64,000 nt of DNA from positions 32,547 through 96,546 of the forward strand of contig CADBZH010000008.1 of the NCBI GenBank assembly GCA_902799045.1, read 5' to 3'. This DNA comes from an uncultured Eubacteriales bacterium (GTDB lineage: Bacteria > Bacillota > Clostridia > Christensenellales > Aristaeellaceae). The position numbers were made by a program, and so were the translations under genes. Shown in pieces: positions 29,168 to 38,156 of this stretch; positions within the stretch are counted from its first letter, which is position 1, and each line of letters begins with the position of its first letter. Below the pieces are notes generated by a model that saw nothing but the letters and a program-made list of their open reading frames with translations, made no database searches and was not told the DNA's origin.

Positions 29168-31037
29168 TTATTCCCCGATGACGGCCTTGATGCGGCGCAC
29201 GCCGGCGGAGGAGGCCTCCTCCTTCTTGATCTTGAAGGACTTCAGATCGCCGGTGTTGCTGGCGTGGGGGCCGCCGCAGATCTCCTTGGAGAACTCGCCC
29301 ATGGTGTACACCTTGACGCGCTCGCCATACTTGCTCTCGAACAGGCCGATGGCGCCCTGGGCCTTGGCCTCGGCCACGGTCATCTCCTCGCAGGTGATGG
29401 GCGCGGCGGCCTGGATGTACTCGTTCACCAGGCGCTCGACCTCCTTCCGGCCCGAGTACCTTGCGCAGGGCCGCGTGGAGCAGGTGGGTGGCGGTGTGCA
29501 GCTTGGTGGTCTGCTCGCTGTGATCCTGCAGGCCGCCCTTGAAGCGCTGCTCGGCGCCGGCGTGGCTGGCCTCCTGGTGCTTCTTGAAGCGCTCGTTGAA
29601 GCCGTCCACATCCACGGAGATGCCCTTTTCGGCGGCCATCTCGCAGGTGATCTCCACCGGGAAGCCGTAGGTGTCGTAGAGCTTGAAGGCGCTGCGGCCG
29701 TCCATGGTGGCGCAGCCCGCCAGCAGCGCGTCGATGGTCGCGTCGTCGATGGTGCCGTCCTTCACCTTTTCGATGACGGGCTTGTTCTCCGGGCTGGGCG
29801 GCAGCACCTTCAGCGCCGCGGCCACGGCGTCGGGATCGGCCCGGTTGGCCCTGAGGGCGGTGAAGGCGTCGCGCCGGCGCTGCATGTTGCCGGTGACCTT
29901 CTCGAACTCGGCCATGCCCTTTTTCAGTGTCCGCTGGAAGCGCTCCTCCTCCAGCTTCAGCTGCTCGAGGATGAAGTCCGCGTGGCGGTCCAGCTCGGGA
30001 TAGACGTCCTTGTACTGGTCGATGATGACCTTCGCGATCTCGCAGGTAAAGCCGGCCTCCATGCCCAGCTTCATGCCGTGGCGCACGGCACGGCGGATCA
30101 GGCGGCGCAGCACGTAGCCCTGGTCCACGTTGGAGGGGGTCACGCCGCGGTCGTCGCCGATGATGAAGGTGGCGGTGCGCATGTGGTCGCTGATGATGCG
30201 GATGGACTTGGTGGTCTCCTCGTCCTGGCCGTACTTCTTGCCGGACAGCGCCTCGATCTTGCCGATGATGCCGGCGAAGATCTCGGTCTCGTACACGGTG
30301 TTGGCGCCCATCAGCACGCAATAGGTGCGCTCCAGGCCCATGCCGGTGTCCACGTTCTTCTGCTTCAGCGGAATGAACGTGCCGTCCTTCTGCTTCTCAT
30401 ACTGCATGAACACGTCGTTCCAGATCTCCAGATACCGTCCGCAGGAGCAGGCGGGGGAGCAGTCCGGGCCGCAGGGGGGCTGGTCGCGGATGATGAACAT
30501 CTCGGTGTCCGGGCCGCAGGGGCCGGTGATGCCGGCGGGACCCCACCAGTTGTGCTTCTTGGGCAGGTAGAACAGGTTCTCGTCCTTCACGCCCTTCTGG
30601 CGCCAGAGGTTCGCGGCCTCCTCGTCGCGGGGGCAGTCGCTGTCGCCCTCAAACACGGTGAAGGCCAGCTTGTCGGGGTCCAGGCCCAGCCATTCCTTGC
30701 TGGTCAAAAATTCCCAGCTCCAGGGGATCATCTTCTCCTTGAAATAGTCGCCCAGGCTCCAGTTGCCCAGCATTTCAAAGAACGTCAGGTGGCTGGAATC
30801 GCCCACCTCGTCGATGTCGCCGGTGCGGATGCACTTCTGCACGTCGGTCAGCCGCGTGCCCATCGGGTGCTTCTCGCCCATCAGATAGGGCACCAGCGGG
30901 TGCATGCCGGCGGTGGTGAACAGCACGGTCGGGTCGTTCTCGGGAATGACCGACGCGCTGGGGATGCGGGCGTGGCCCTTCTCCTCGAAGAAGCGCAGGA
31001 ACAGGCTGCGCAGCTCGTTGGCGGATTGGATGTTCAT
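29168..31037 (-). pseudogene. alaS: Alanyl-tRNA synthetase, short form, with internal deletion/frameshift
   Basis: ATG at 31037 (MNIQSANELRSLFL) follows GGAGG. The class II catalytic domain is intact (motifs around FTTAGMHPLVPYL and NVDTGMGLERTYCVL), then the editing domain begins with [16 protein letters not shown]. Near 29445-29455 the frame shifts: the first frame runs into non-alaS sequence, while the next frame resumes with [18 protein letters not shown] and continues through the second editing motif [12 protein letters not shown] to a stop at 29168. Compared with the family about 28 residues (the GSxVxxxRLRFDF segment) are missing at the junction. The C-terminal C-Ala domain is also absent, as in known short AlaRS forms. 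The gene is either broken or carries a sequencing/assembly error; alaS is normally essential. Confidence 0.8.
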
Positions 31038-31149
31038 AGGGTTGCTTCCTCCTCTGATTCCGGAAAGTGGGAAACAGGCGGCGGGGCGCGGAAACAGCCG
31101 GCCGCCGTTTCCGTCCCCCATTCCCCGTTCCTCATTCCTCATTATAATA

Positions 31150-31395
31150 TAGCGCACCTGTTCTTCAAGGACGAACAGATGCGCTTCGCGGTACCACCCT
31201 GATTGGCTTCGCCGTGGCAAAGCCCACTTTTGTCCGGTAACGGGGAAAACCGCCGCGCCATTTCCTGCGCGGAGCCGGGGAGGCACGCCTCCCGACGGGG
31301 CTGGCCGGCCTCCCTCTCCCCTGCCGCCTCGCACCGCCCGGCGGCTCTCTGTCAGGATCGAAGGACGCGCGTCCCCTCGGCCGTTTGATATCGGC
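31150..31395 (-). promoter_or_regulatory. T-box leader of alaS
   Basis: On the minus strand AGGGTGGTACCGCG (31200-31187) is the canonical T-box that pairs with the acceptor end of uncharged tRNA. Directly downstream GCGCATCTGTTC pairs with GAACAGGTGCGC (31184-31152), the competing terminator. The upstream part of the leader is GC-rich with several stems; the Ala specifier codon was not pinned down. Uncharged tRNA-Ala would raise alaS transcription. Confidence 0.9.
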
Positions 31396-31398
31396 ACC

Positions 31399-31427
31399 AT
31401 TATAGCATCGGAAAGGTTAAGATTCAA
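31399..31427 (-). promoter_or_regulatory. SigmaA promoter of the alaS T-box transcript
   Basis: TTGAAT (31427-31422), 17 bp, TATAAT (31404-31399) on the minus strand. It overlaps the last codons of the upstream GGDEF gene. Confidence 0.85.
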
Positions 31428-33306
31428 GGCCCGGGAGACCGCCGCGGGGCTGCTTGCGCCGCATCTTGTCGGAATACAGCATGCGGTCCGCCTCCACCAG
31501 CAGCTGGCCCAGCGTGGCCAGATCCCGCACCGGGCGGGAGCAGGCGCCGAGGCTGGCGGAGATGCGGTATTCCCTCGGCCCGCAGACCTCCCGGGCGCCT
31601 TCCTCGATGCGCTCGCGGATCGCGTCCAGCTGCGGAAGGAAGGAATCCTCCGCCAGCACCGCGAAGGCGAATTCGTCCCCGCCGTAGCGGGCGCAGATGC
31701 CCTTGCCCTCCATTTCCGACTGGATCGCCCGGGCCAGGCACTGTATGGCGTGATCGCCCTCGTGGTGGCCGAAGCGGTCGTTGATGCCCTTCAGGCCGTC
31801 CATGTCCATGGAGAACAGCGTCAGGGTCAGGCCCTGGGCCCTGGAAAGCTGCAGGCGGCGCTCCAGCTCGCGCAGGAAGCCCCGGCGGTTGTACAGGCCG
31901 GTCAGGTAGTCGTGCTCGGCCACGCGGAGGATGGCCTCGTTGGCCTGCTCCAGCCGGTGATTGCCGATGACCGCGTTGAGCGCGGCGGATAGGAACAGCA
32001 CCTGCTCCTCGAAGCGCTCCTGCTCCCACAGGTCCCACTTGTTCACGCCGGAGACGAGGTAACCCATGGTCTCCTCCTCGTTTTGCAGCAGCTGCGCCAG
32101 CATGATGCGCACGGACGGGTCGGCCTTCAGGATTTCAATGTCCGGCACCAGCGCGCCCTTCCAGCGGAATCTGTCGTCGGAGGAAAAGCGGCCGTGCACG
32201 CCGTGGATGAGGGGCCGGGCGAATTCCGGGTCGCGCTCGTCCAGCACGGCGGCAAAGCAATAGGGGTTCTGCCACATGGTGAACAGCGGCCGGATCTCGT
32301 CGGCCAGCTTCTCCAGCGAATTCATGCTCAGCGTCTTGCGGATGAAGTTGCCCATGCTGCGGATGTGGCGGGTATAGGTCAGGTTGAGCATCTTCAGCAT
32401 GCCGATCTTCTTCGTCGTGCTGAAGGCGTCCGCCCGCTCGCAGCCGCAGGACTCCCGCGGCGTCAGCTCAAAGGGCACGGTCCACGCCTCCATCCGCCCG
32501 CTCTCCTCCGGCCGCCAGGCCTCGATCTTCTCCAGCATCTTCCGGAACATTCCCGTGTAATCCGGGCGGGCCGTGGTGATGGTGGGCTCGTGGTATTCGC
32601 CCTGCAGGATGCCGTCGAACCCGGCCACGCGCACCTGGTCCGGCACCTGGATGTTCCGCTCCGTCAGGTAGATGCACACCGCGATCGCCATGGCGTCGTT
32701 GCAGCAGACGAACGCCTCCGGCGTCGCCCCGCCCGCGCCGAAATAGGCGTTCAGCGCCCGCGTCGTGGGCTCGTCCCAGAAATCCCCGTAGAGGATGCGC
32801 TCCTGCGGAAGCGCGCTGCCGTGCTCCTCCAGGATGCGGCGGCACAGGTCGATGCGCTCCTCGGAATAGACGTTCCCGCGGATGCCGGCGACCATGACGA
32901 CGTTCCGGCACCCGTGGTCCTCCACGATGTGCCGCGCCACCCGCTCGAAGCCCTCCCGGTACGCCAGGGACAGGTTGATGCAGCCCTCGTACTGGCGCTC
33001 CAGCATGAACACGGGCAGCTCCCTGCCGTGGGCAAAGCGAATCAGCTGGCGGTTGATGGTATCCGAGCGGATCATCTCGCCGAACAGCAGAAAGCCCGCG
33101 AGGTTCTCCACCTCAAAGACGGACAGGAACTCCCGGATGCTCTCTTCCCCGCGCGATTCGATGCTGCTTCGGTCAAAGGCGACCAGCATCGGCAGATAGT
33201 CCGTCCCCTCCGTCACCTGGATCATATGATACAGCACGAGATTCAGGTTTTCCACGTCCTCCCAGGACGCGCATACGGCGATGACCTTCCGTTCCTTGCT
33301 ATCCAT
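31417..33306 (-). CDS. LacI-type sensor domain fused to GGDEF diguanylate cyclase
   Basis: 629 residues. ATG at 33306 (MDSKERKVIAVCASW) follows AGAGGA. Residues about 6-300 form a periplasmic-binding-protein/LacI-like sugar-sensor fold (VAGFDGILQGEYHEPTITT) but without an N-terminal DNA-binding HTH and without a signal peptide; about 300-460 is a helical linker; about 460-620 is a GGDEF domain with RYGGDEFAFAV, the active signature, and no RxxD inhibitory site at the usual place. It probably makes cyclic di-GMP in the cytoplasm in response to a small ligand. Confidence 0.88.
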   Translation of the reverse strand: MDSKERKVIAVCASWEDVENLNLVLYHMIQVTEGTDYLPMLVAFDRSSIESRGEESIREFLSVFEVENLAGFLLFGEMIRSDTINRQLIRFAHGRELPVFMLERQYEGCINLSLAYREGFERVARHIVEDHGCRNVVMVAGIRGNVYSEERIDLCRRILEEHGSALPQERILYGDFWDEPTTRALNAYFGAGGATPEAFVCCNDAMAIAVCIYLTERNIQVPDQVRVAGFDGILQGEYHEPTITTARPDYTGMFRKMLEKIEAWRPEESGRMEAWTVPFELTPRESCGCERADAFSTTKKIGMLKMLNLTYTRHIRSMGNFIRKTLSMNSLEKLADEIRPLFTMWQNPYCFAAVLDERDPEFARPLIHGVHGRFSSDDRFRWKGALVPDIEILKADPSVRIMLAQLLQNEEETMGYLVSGVNKWDLWEQERFEEQVLFLSAALNAVIGNHRLEQANEAILRVAEHDYLTGLYNRRGFLRELERRLQLSRAQGLTLTLFSMDMDGLKGINDRFGHHEGDHAIQCLARAIQSEMEGKGICARYGGDEFAFAVLAEDSFLPQLDAIRERIEEGAREVCGPREYRISASLGACSRPVRDLATLGQLLVEADRMLYSDKMRRKQPRGGLPGLES

Positions 33307-33368
33307 CGATGGGAGTCCTCTCTTTGCAATGTCCTGCGTTAATGCCGAAATCATATTCCGTCAATTAT

Positions 33369-33397
33369 ATTATAACACACCGCCGCGACAAATTCAA
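33369..33397 (-). promoter_or_regulatory. SigmaA promoter of the GGDEF gene
   Basis: TTGAAT (33397-33392), 17 bp, TATAAT (33374-33369) on the minus strand. Confidence 0.75.
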
Positions 33398-33625
33398 CCG
33401 TCGGCGCCCCTGCTCCGGGCGACCTCTTTTGCCCTGTTCTTGAAAGACCTCATCCGTCTTTGACGAAAAATGCAGGCATTTTCCGTCAAATCCACCTTCC
33501 CCATCGGGGGAAGGCCTGACAAGCCCTCCGGCGCTGCGCGCCACCTCCCCTTACACAGGGGAGGCGTTGGGCGGGCGGCGCGGATCGGAATCGCGTGCGC
33601 ACCGATTCCCGGGATAAAAGAGACC

Positions 33626-33731
33626 GGATTGCCACGTCGGCCTGAAGGCCTCCTCGCAATGACGTACAGCGATGCATCATCGAACAACGTCATTGCGAGG
33701 AGGGACATGCAATGTCCCGACGTGGCAATCC
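33626..33731. repeat. Dispersed repeat family 1, paired inverted copy A
   Basis: GGATTGCCACGTC...CGCAATGACGT followed by AACGTCATTGCGAGG...GACGTGGCAATCC: two half-elements in inverted orientation forming a long imperfect hairpin. This is the best-preserved of at least ten copies in the window. The gap 33307-33846 otherwise holds two promoters and GC-rich remnants such as CCCTCCGGCGCTGCGCGCC (near 33520 and 33770). Confidence 0.8.
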
Positions 33732-33798
33732 GGGTCCTTGCCTTTCCCAAAGGGAAGGTCTGACAACCCCTCCGGCGCTGCGCGCCCCTGTTCCCCCC

Positions 33799-33828
33799 TT
33801 GCGAAAATTCCCCTCCCTCGTGTATAAT
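33799..33828 (+). promoter_or_regulatory. Promoter of mnmG
   Basis: TTGCGA (33799-33804), 18 bp, TATAAT (33823-33828), 18 bases upstream of the start codon. Confidence 0.65.
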
Positions 33829-33846
33829 ATCCCCCGAGGTGATTCC

Positions 33847-35643
33847 ATGACAACCGACATCTTCGACGTCGTCGTGATCGGCGCGGGGCACGCGGGGTGC
33901 GAGGCGGCGCTGGCCTGCGCCCGGATGGGCCATTCCACGCTGCTGACCACGCTGAACCTGGACGCGCTGGCGATGATGCCCTGCAACCCGTCCATCGGCG
34001 GCACGGCCAAAGGCCACCTGGTGCGGGAGCTGGACGCCCTGGGCGGCGAGATGGGCCGCGCCATCGACGACGTGTTCATCCAGTCGCGGATGCTGAACAC
34101 CCGCAAGGGCCCGGCGGTGCACTCGCTACGCGCCCAGGCGGACAAGAAGGCCTACCAGCGCCGGATGCGCCGCGCCGTGGACGACTGCGAAAACCTGGTG
34201 CTGCGGCAGGCGGAGGTCAGCCGGATCGTCGTGGAGCGCGGCCGCGTCGCCGGCGTGGAGACCACCACCGGCGGGCGCGTGGCCTGCAAGGCCGTAATCG
34301 TGTGCAGCGGGGTGTACCTGAACAGCCGCATCATCATCGGCGAGTGCGCCTGGAACGGCGGGCCCCAGGGCCTGCTGGCCGCGAACGCGCTCACCCAAAG
34401 CCTCGTGGACCTGGGCTTTGCCGTCCGCCGCTTCAAGACGGGCACGCCCGCCCGGCTGGACGGCCGCACCATTGATTTTTCCAAAATGGAGCCCCAGGCG
34501 GGCGACGAGCCGGTGGTGCCCTTCTCCTTCATGACGGACGCGTCGACGCTTCAAAACAAAGCCCTGTGTTACCTGACCTACACCACGCCCCGGACCCACG
34601 AGATCATCCTGAACAACCTGCACCGCGCGCCAATGTATTCCGGCACGATCCATGGCACCGGCGCGCGCTACTGCCCGTCCATCGAGGACAAGGTGGTGCG
34701 CTTCAGGGACAAGGACCGGCATCCCGTGTTCATGGAGCCGGAGGGGCTGGACACGAACGAGTGGTACGCCCAGGGCATGTCCACCTCCATGCCGGAGGAC
34801 GTGCAGCGAGCGATCTACGCCTCGATCCCGGGGCTGGAGAACGCCCGGCTGCTGCGCCTGGCCTACGCCATCGAATACGACTGCATCGACCCCACCCAGC
34901 TGACCGCCAGCTTTCAGGCCCGCGACGTGGCCGGCCTGTTCTGCGCCGGCCAGGTGAACGGCACCAGCGGCTATGAGGAGGCCGCGGCCCAGGGCCTCTA
35001 CGCCGGCATCAACGCCGCGCTCTGGCTCGAGGGGCGCGCGCCGATGCTGCTCACCCGGGCGGACGCCTACCTGGGCGTCCTGGTGGACGACCTGATCACC
35101 AAGGGCGTGGACGAGCCCTACCGCATGATGACCAGCCGCGCCGAATACCGGCTGCTGCTGCGCCAGGACAACGCCGACCTGCGGCTGACGGAGCTGGGCC
35201 GCGCGGCCGGGCTGGTTTCCGAGGCGCGCTACCAAAAGATGCTGGAAAAAAAGCGCCTCACCCGCGAGGGGCGGGCGCTGCTGGACAAGCTCCGCCTGAC
35301 GGATCAGCTGCGCCATCCGGAGGCCACCTACAACGCGCTCAGGCAGGCGCGGCCGGACCTTCCGGATTACCCCGCGGACGTGAAGGAGCAGCTGGAGATC
35401 GAGGCCCGCTACGAGGGCTACATCGCCCGCCAGACCGCCGACCGCCAGCGCTTCCTCGCCATGGAGGACACCCCCCTGCCCCCGGACGCCGACTACCTGA
35501 ACATGTCCGGCCTGCGCATCGAGGCCCGGCAGAAGCTGGACGCCCAGCGCCCCGCCTCCCTCGGCCAGGCCAGCCGCATCCCCGGCATCAACCCGGGTGA
35601 CGTCACGGTGCTGATGATCTGGCTTCGCGCAAGGGGGGAATGA
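33847..35643 (+). CDS. mnmG: tRNA uridine-5-carboxymethylaminomethyl modification enzyme
   Basis: 598 residues. ATG at 33847 follows GAGGTGATT; more upstream starts fall in repeat DNA. Shows the FAD-binding motif VVVIGAGHAGCEAALACARMG, PCNPSIGGTAKGHLVRE, the catalytic Cys region around NKALCYLTYTT, and CAGQVNGTSGYEEAAAQGL near residue 370, with the C-terminal MnmE-interaction domain (YEGYIARQ). With MnmE it modifies U34 of certain tRNAs. Usually it neighbours mnmE and rsmG; neither is next to it here, so it appears to be a single transcription unit. Confidence 0.96.
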   Translation: MTTDIFDVVVIGAGHAGCEAALACARMGHSTLLTTLNLDALAMMPCNPSIGGTAKGHLVRELDALGGEMGRAIDDVFIQSRMLNTRKGPAVHSLRAQADKKAYQRRMRRAVDDCENLVLRQAEVSRIVVERGRVAGVETTTGGRVACKAVIVCSGVYLNSRIIIGECAWNGGPQGLLAANALTQSLVDLGFAVRRFKTGTPARLDGRTIDFSKMEPQAGDEPVVPFSFMTDASTLQNKALCYLTYTTPRTHEIILNNLHRAPMYSGTIHGTGARYCPSIEDKVVRFRDKDRHPVFMEPEGLDTNEWYAQGMSTSMPEDVQRAIYASIPGLENARLLRLAYAIEYDCIDPTQLTASFQARDVAGLFCAGQVNGTSGYEEAAAQGLYAGINAALWLEGRAPMLLTRADAYLGVLVDDLITKGVDEPYRMMTSRAEYRLLLRQDNADLRLTELGRAAGLVSEARYQKMLEKKRLTREGRALLDKLRLTDQLRHPEATYNALRQARPDLPDYPADVKEQLEIEARYEGYIARQTADRQRFLAMEDTPLPPDADYLNMSGLRIEARQKLDAQRPASLGQASRIPGINPGDVTVLMIWLRARGE

Positions 35644-35650
35644 GAGGGCC

Positions 35651-35756
35651 GGATTGCCACGTCGGCCTGAGGGCCTCCCCGCAATGACATCCAGCGAAGC
35701 ATCATCGAACAACGTCATTGCGAGGAGGGACATACAATGTCCCGACGTGGCAATCC
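35651..35756. repeat. Dispersed repeat family 1, paired inverted copy B
   Basis: Same organisation as 33626-33731: GGATTGCCACGTCGGCC on the left and GACGTGGCAATCC on the right, starting 8 bases after the mnmG stop codon. Confidence 0.8.
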
Positions 35757-35810
35757 GGGTCCCCTGTTATTGAATTACCTCTACTGCTGCTCCCCATCGG
35801 AAAAAGAGAC

Positions 35811-35895
35811 CAGATTGCCACGTCGGCCTGAGGGCCTCCTCGCAATGACGTACTGCGAAGCATGATCGAACAACGTCATTGCGAGGCCGCAGGCC
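35811..35895. repeat. Dispersed repeat family 1, decayed copy C
   Basis: AGATTGCCACGTCGGCCTGA and CAACGTCATTGCGAGGCCGC arms are recognisable but the outer right arm has diverged. Together with copy B it fills most of the gap 35644-36056. Confidence 0.65.
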
Positions 35896-36009
35896 ATGGC
35901 AAAACGAGTCCAAGCCTTCCCCTTTGGGGAAGGCTTGGACAACCCCTCCGGCGCTTCGCGCCACCGGCGGGGGCCTGACAAAGGCGCTCTTCGCTTTCCG
36001 GCCAATGAA

Positions 36010-36046
36010 AACCCCCGCCGAAATCCAAAGGATTTCGGCGGGGGTT
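36010..36046 (-). terminator. Terminator of the beta-helix protein gene
   Basis: A 17-bp perfect stem (36010-36026 with 36030-36046) with a 3-base loop; on the minus strand it is followed by TTCATT, 10 bases past the stop codon. Confidence 0.85.
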
Positions 36047-36056
36047 CGTCTGTGGA

Positions 36057-38042
36057 TCAGCCCACGACGGTCTCTCTTTTCCCCGTTGCGAACGGGCCGG
36101 GGATCGTGGCGAGGCCGCGATGCTCGCCCAGGTAGTCCCGGTCGAAGATGATCGCGGTGCCGTCGGGGTTCTCGAAGCGCTGCTCCGGCTCGAAGGCCTT
36201 GCCGAGGATATCGCTGGTGATGATGCCGTCGGTGAAGTCGCCCAGCAGGTCGTAAGCGTTGGTCTGAAGCACGAGCCGGCCGTCCTTCTCCGCCAGCTCC
36301 ACCTTCACCTCGCCCTCCGGCGAAATGCCGTGGGCCTCGTGCTTGCCGGCCACCGCGCCGTTCAGGTAGGCGTTGCCGGCCACCCACACGGGCAGATGGC
36401 CGAAGTGATAGGTGCCCAGCGCGCCCATGTCCGGCTCTTTGGTGAAGTCGAAGTGGGAGATCCACTCCTCGTAGGAGGGGAAGATGTCGAAGGGCGCGGT
36501 GCCGACGATCTGGTGATCGGGGGCCTGCGGCGGGATGCTCGCGTCGGTGACGGGCCACTTCTGCACGAAGATGTTGTTGTAGACGCGGTCGTCGCCGTGG
36601 AGGATGGTCATGAAGCCGGCCACCTCCGTGCGATGGCGGATGTGGTAGGGCGTGTAGCGGGGCTCGCGCTGGCCGTTCACCACGCTGTCCACGCCGGAAT
36701 TGATGAGGCCGAAGTTGCCGCACATCAGGTTGTGCACGCAGGCGATGCCCTCGCTGGGCAGCACGGCGCTGGTTTTGGACAGCATCACGTTGTTGTCGAT
36801 CAGCGTCGGCCCGTGGCCCACCTCGATGAACACGTCGCAGTTGAACATCGCGCCCCTGGCCTGGGGGGTGCCCTCCGGCCGCTGGTTGTCGTGGAACAGG
36901 TTCTGGCTCACCCGCGCGCCCTGGGCCTCCCAGTCCAGCCAGACGCCCATGATGCAGTTGTGGATGTGGTTGCGGCGGATGGTCACGTCGATGGCGGCGT
37001 GCAGCTTGATGCCGGCGGTCTCCGCGCCGCCCAGCTGCTGGCTGTTGCAGACGTGGTGGATGTGGCAGTCCTCGATGGTGGAGAACACGCCGCCCATGCG
37101 GCCCACGATGCCGGTCTGCTCACAGTGGTGCACGTGGCAGCGGCGCACGATGTGGCCGCCCACCTTCTCCTTCAGCCAGCCGTGATACTGGCCGCGGCAC
37201 ACGGCGTCGCGCTCCATCTGGGTGGGGCTCTTCACCTGCTTGTGGAAGAAGTACATGTCGTTCTCCGGGTCCAGATACTTGCCCAGGCTGATGCCGCAGC
37301 ACTTGCTGCCCCAGATCTCGCAATCCTCGATGATCCAGCCCTTCGACCAGTGCGGGCCGATCATGCCGTCCTGATAGGCGGCGGGCGGCGCCCAGGTGGT
37401 GGCGGCCTTGTTGATGTTGAAGCCCGACACGGTGATGTAGCCGATGCCGTTCTCATCCGGCATGAAGCAGTTGCGCCGCACCAGGATCTCCACCTTCTCC
37501 CGGTTAGGGTCCAGGTCCTTGAAGTTGGCGTAGAGCACGGTCTCGTCGCCGTCCTGCTCGGTGTACCACTTCCAGGTAGACGCCTCCTTGTCGAAGGCAC
37601 AGGGATCGGCCTCCGCTGCCGCGCACTCCGCCAGCGACGTGGTCTCATACATCATACTGTCGTTGAGGAACACCGCGCCGGTGTGGCGGATCTCCGGGGC
37701 GAAGTACCAGTCGCCGCGCACGGCGGTGGTGTAGGGGTTGTAGGCGCCGAACACGCCGTTGTTCACGCGGTTCACCCACACATTGCCCTCGTGGCGCGTC
37801 CAGCCGGCAAGCGGCTCCGCGCCGGTGATCACCGCGCCCAGCGGCTCCACCGAGCGATAGACGATGCGGGCGTCCTCCCGGCCGGCGTTGCGGGGCGTCA
37901 CCTTTTCGCGGTAGATGCCCGGCGCGACGAGGACCTCGTCCCCCGCCACGGCGATCCGCGCCGCGTCGTCGATATGCCTGAAGGGCATGGCCTTCGAGCC
38001 GTCGCCGTCCCGGGAAGCGCTTGCGTTCACATAATAGATCAT
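36057..38042 (-). CDS. Right-handed parallel beta-helix protein, probable glycan-active enzyme
   Basis: 661 residues; ATG at 38042 follows AAAGGAG and no signal peptide is present, so it is cytoplasmic. MIYYVNASASRDGDGSKAMPFRHI begins the protein (typical of DUF1565/pectate-lyase-like beta-helix enzymes), followed by an Ig-like/beta insert (about 90-190) and many short beta-helix coils rich in HIHN/NVM turns (for example IRRNHIHNCIMGV, IEDCHIHHVCNSQQLGG). The family includes polysaccharide lyases and glycoside hydrolases; the specific reaction cannot be assigned. Own promoter and terminator. Confidence 0.8.
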   Translation of the reverse strand: MIYYVNASASRDGDGSKAMPFRHIDDAARIAVAGDEVLVAPGIYREKVTPRNAGREDARIVYRSVEPLGAVITGAEPLAGWTRHEGNVWVNRVNNGVFGAYNPYTTAVRGDWYFAPEIRHTGAVFLNDSMMYETTSLAECAAAEADPCAFDKEASTWKWYTEQDGDETVLYANFKDLDPNREKVEILVRRNCFMPDENGIGYITVSGFNINKAATTWAPPAAYQDGMIGPHWSKGWIIEDCEIWGSKCCGISLGKYLDPENDMYFFHKQVKSPTQMERDAVCRGQYHGWLKEKVGGHIVRRCHVHHCEQTGIVGRMGGVFSTIEDCHIHHVCNSQQLGGAETAGIKLHAAIDVTIRRNHIHNCIMGVWLDWEAQGARVSQNLFHDNQRPEGTPQARGAMFNCDVFIEVGHGPTLIDNNVMLSKTSAVLPSEGIACVHNLMCGNFGLINSGVDSVVNGQREPRYTPYHIRHRTEVAGFMTILHGDDRVYNNIFVQKWPVTDASIPPQAPDHQIVGTAPFDIFPSYEEWISHFDFTKEPDMGALGTYHFGHLPVWVAGNAYLNGAVAGKHEAHGISPEGEVKVELAEKDGRLVLQTNAYDLLGDFTDGIITSDILGKAFEPEQRFENPDGTAIIFDRDYLGEHRGLATIPGPFATGKRETVVG

Positions 38043-38078
38043 GGCATATGCTCCTTTGTGGTTTATTTGGATGCTTCC

Positions 38079-38107
38079 ATTATAAAGGGTTTTCGCGCGG
38101 ATCGCAA
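38079..38107 (-). promoter_or_regulatory. SigmaA promoter of the beta-helix gene
   Basis: TTGCGA (38107-38102), 17 bp, TATAAT (38084-38079) on the minus strand. Confidence 0.75.
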
Positions 38108-38156
38108 CGGCTTTTATTGATGGATTCTCATCTGCTGTTGCGATATCCTTCAAAGA

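Noticed and set aside
33379-33840. Small ORFs in repeat-filled gaps (also 35640-36050, 53640-53900, 60370-60630)
   Set aside because: They cover dispersed palindromic repeats, differ between copies and have no start signals.
36120-38120. Plus-strand 660-codon open frame
   Set aside because: Antisense shadow of the beta-helix protein; Val/His/Ala-rich with no domain logic.
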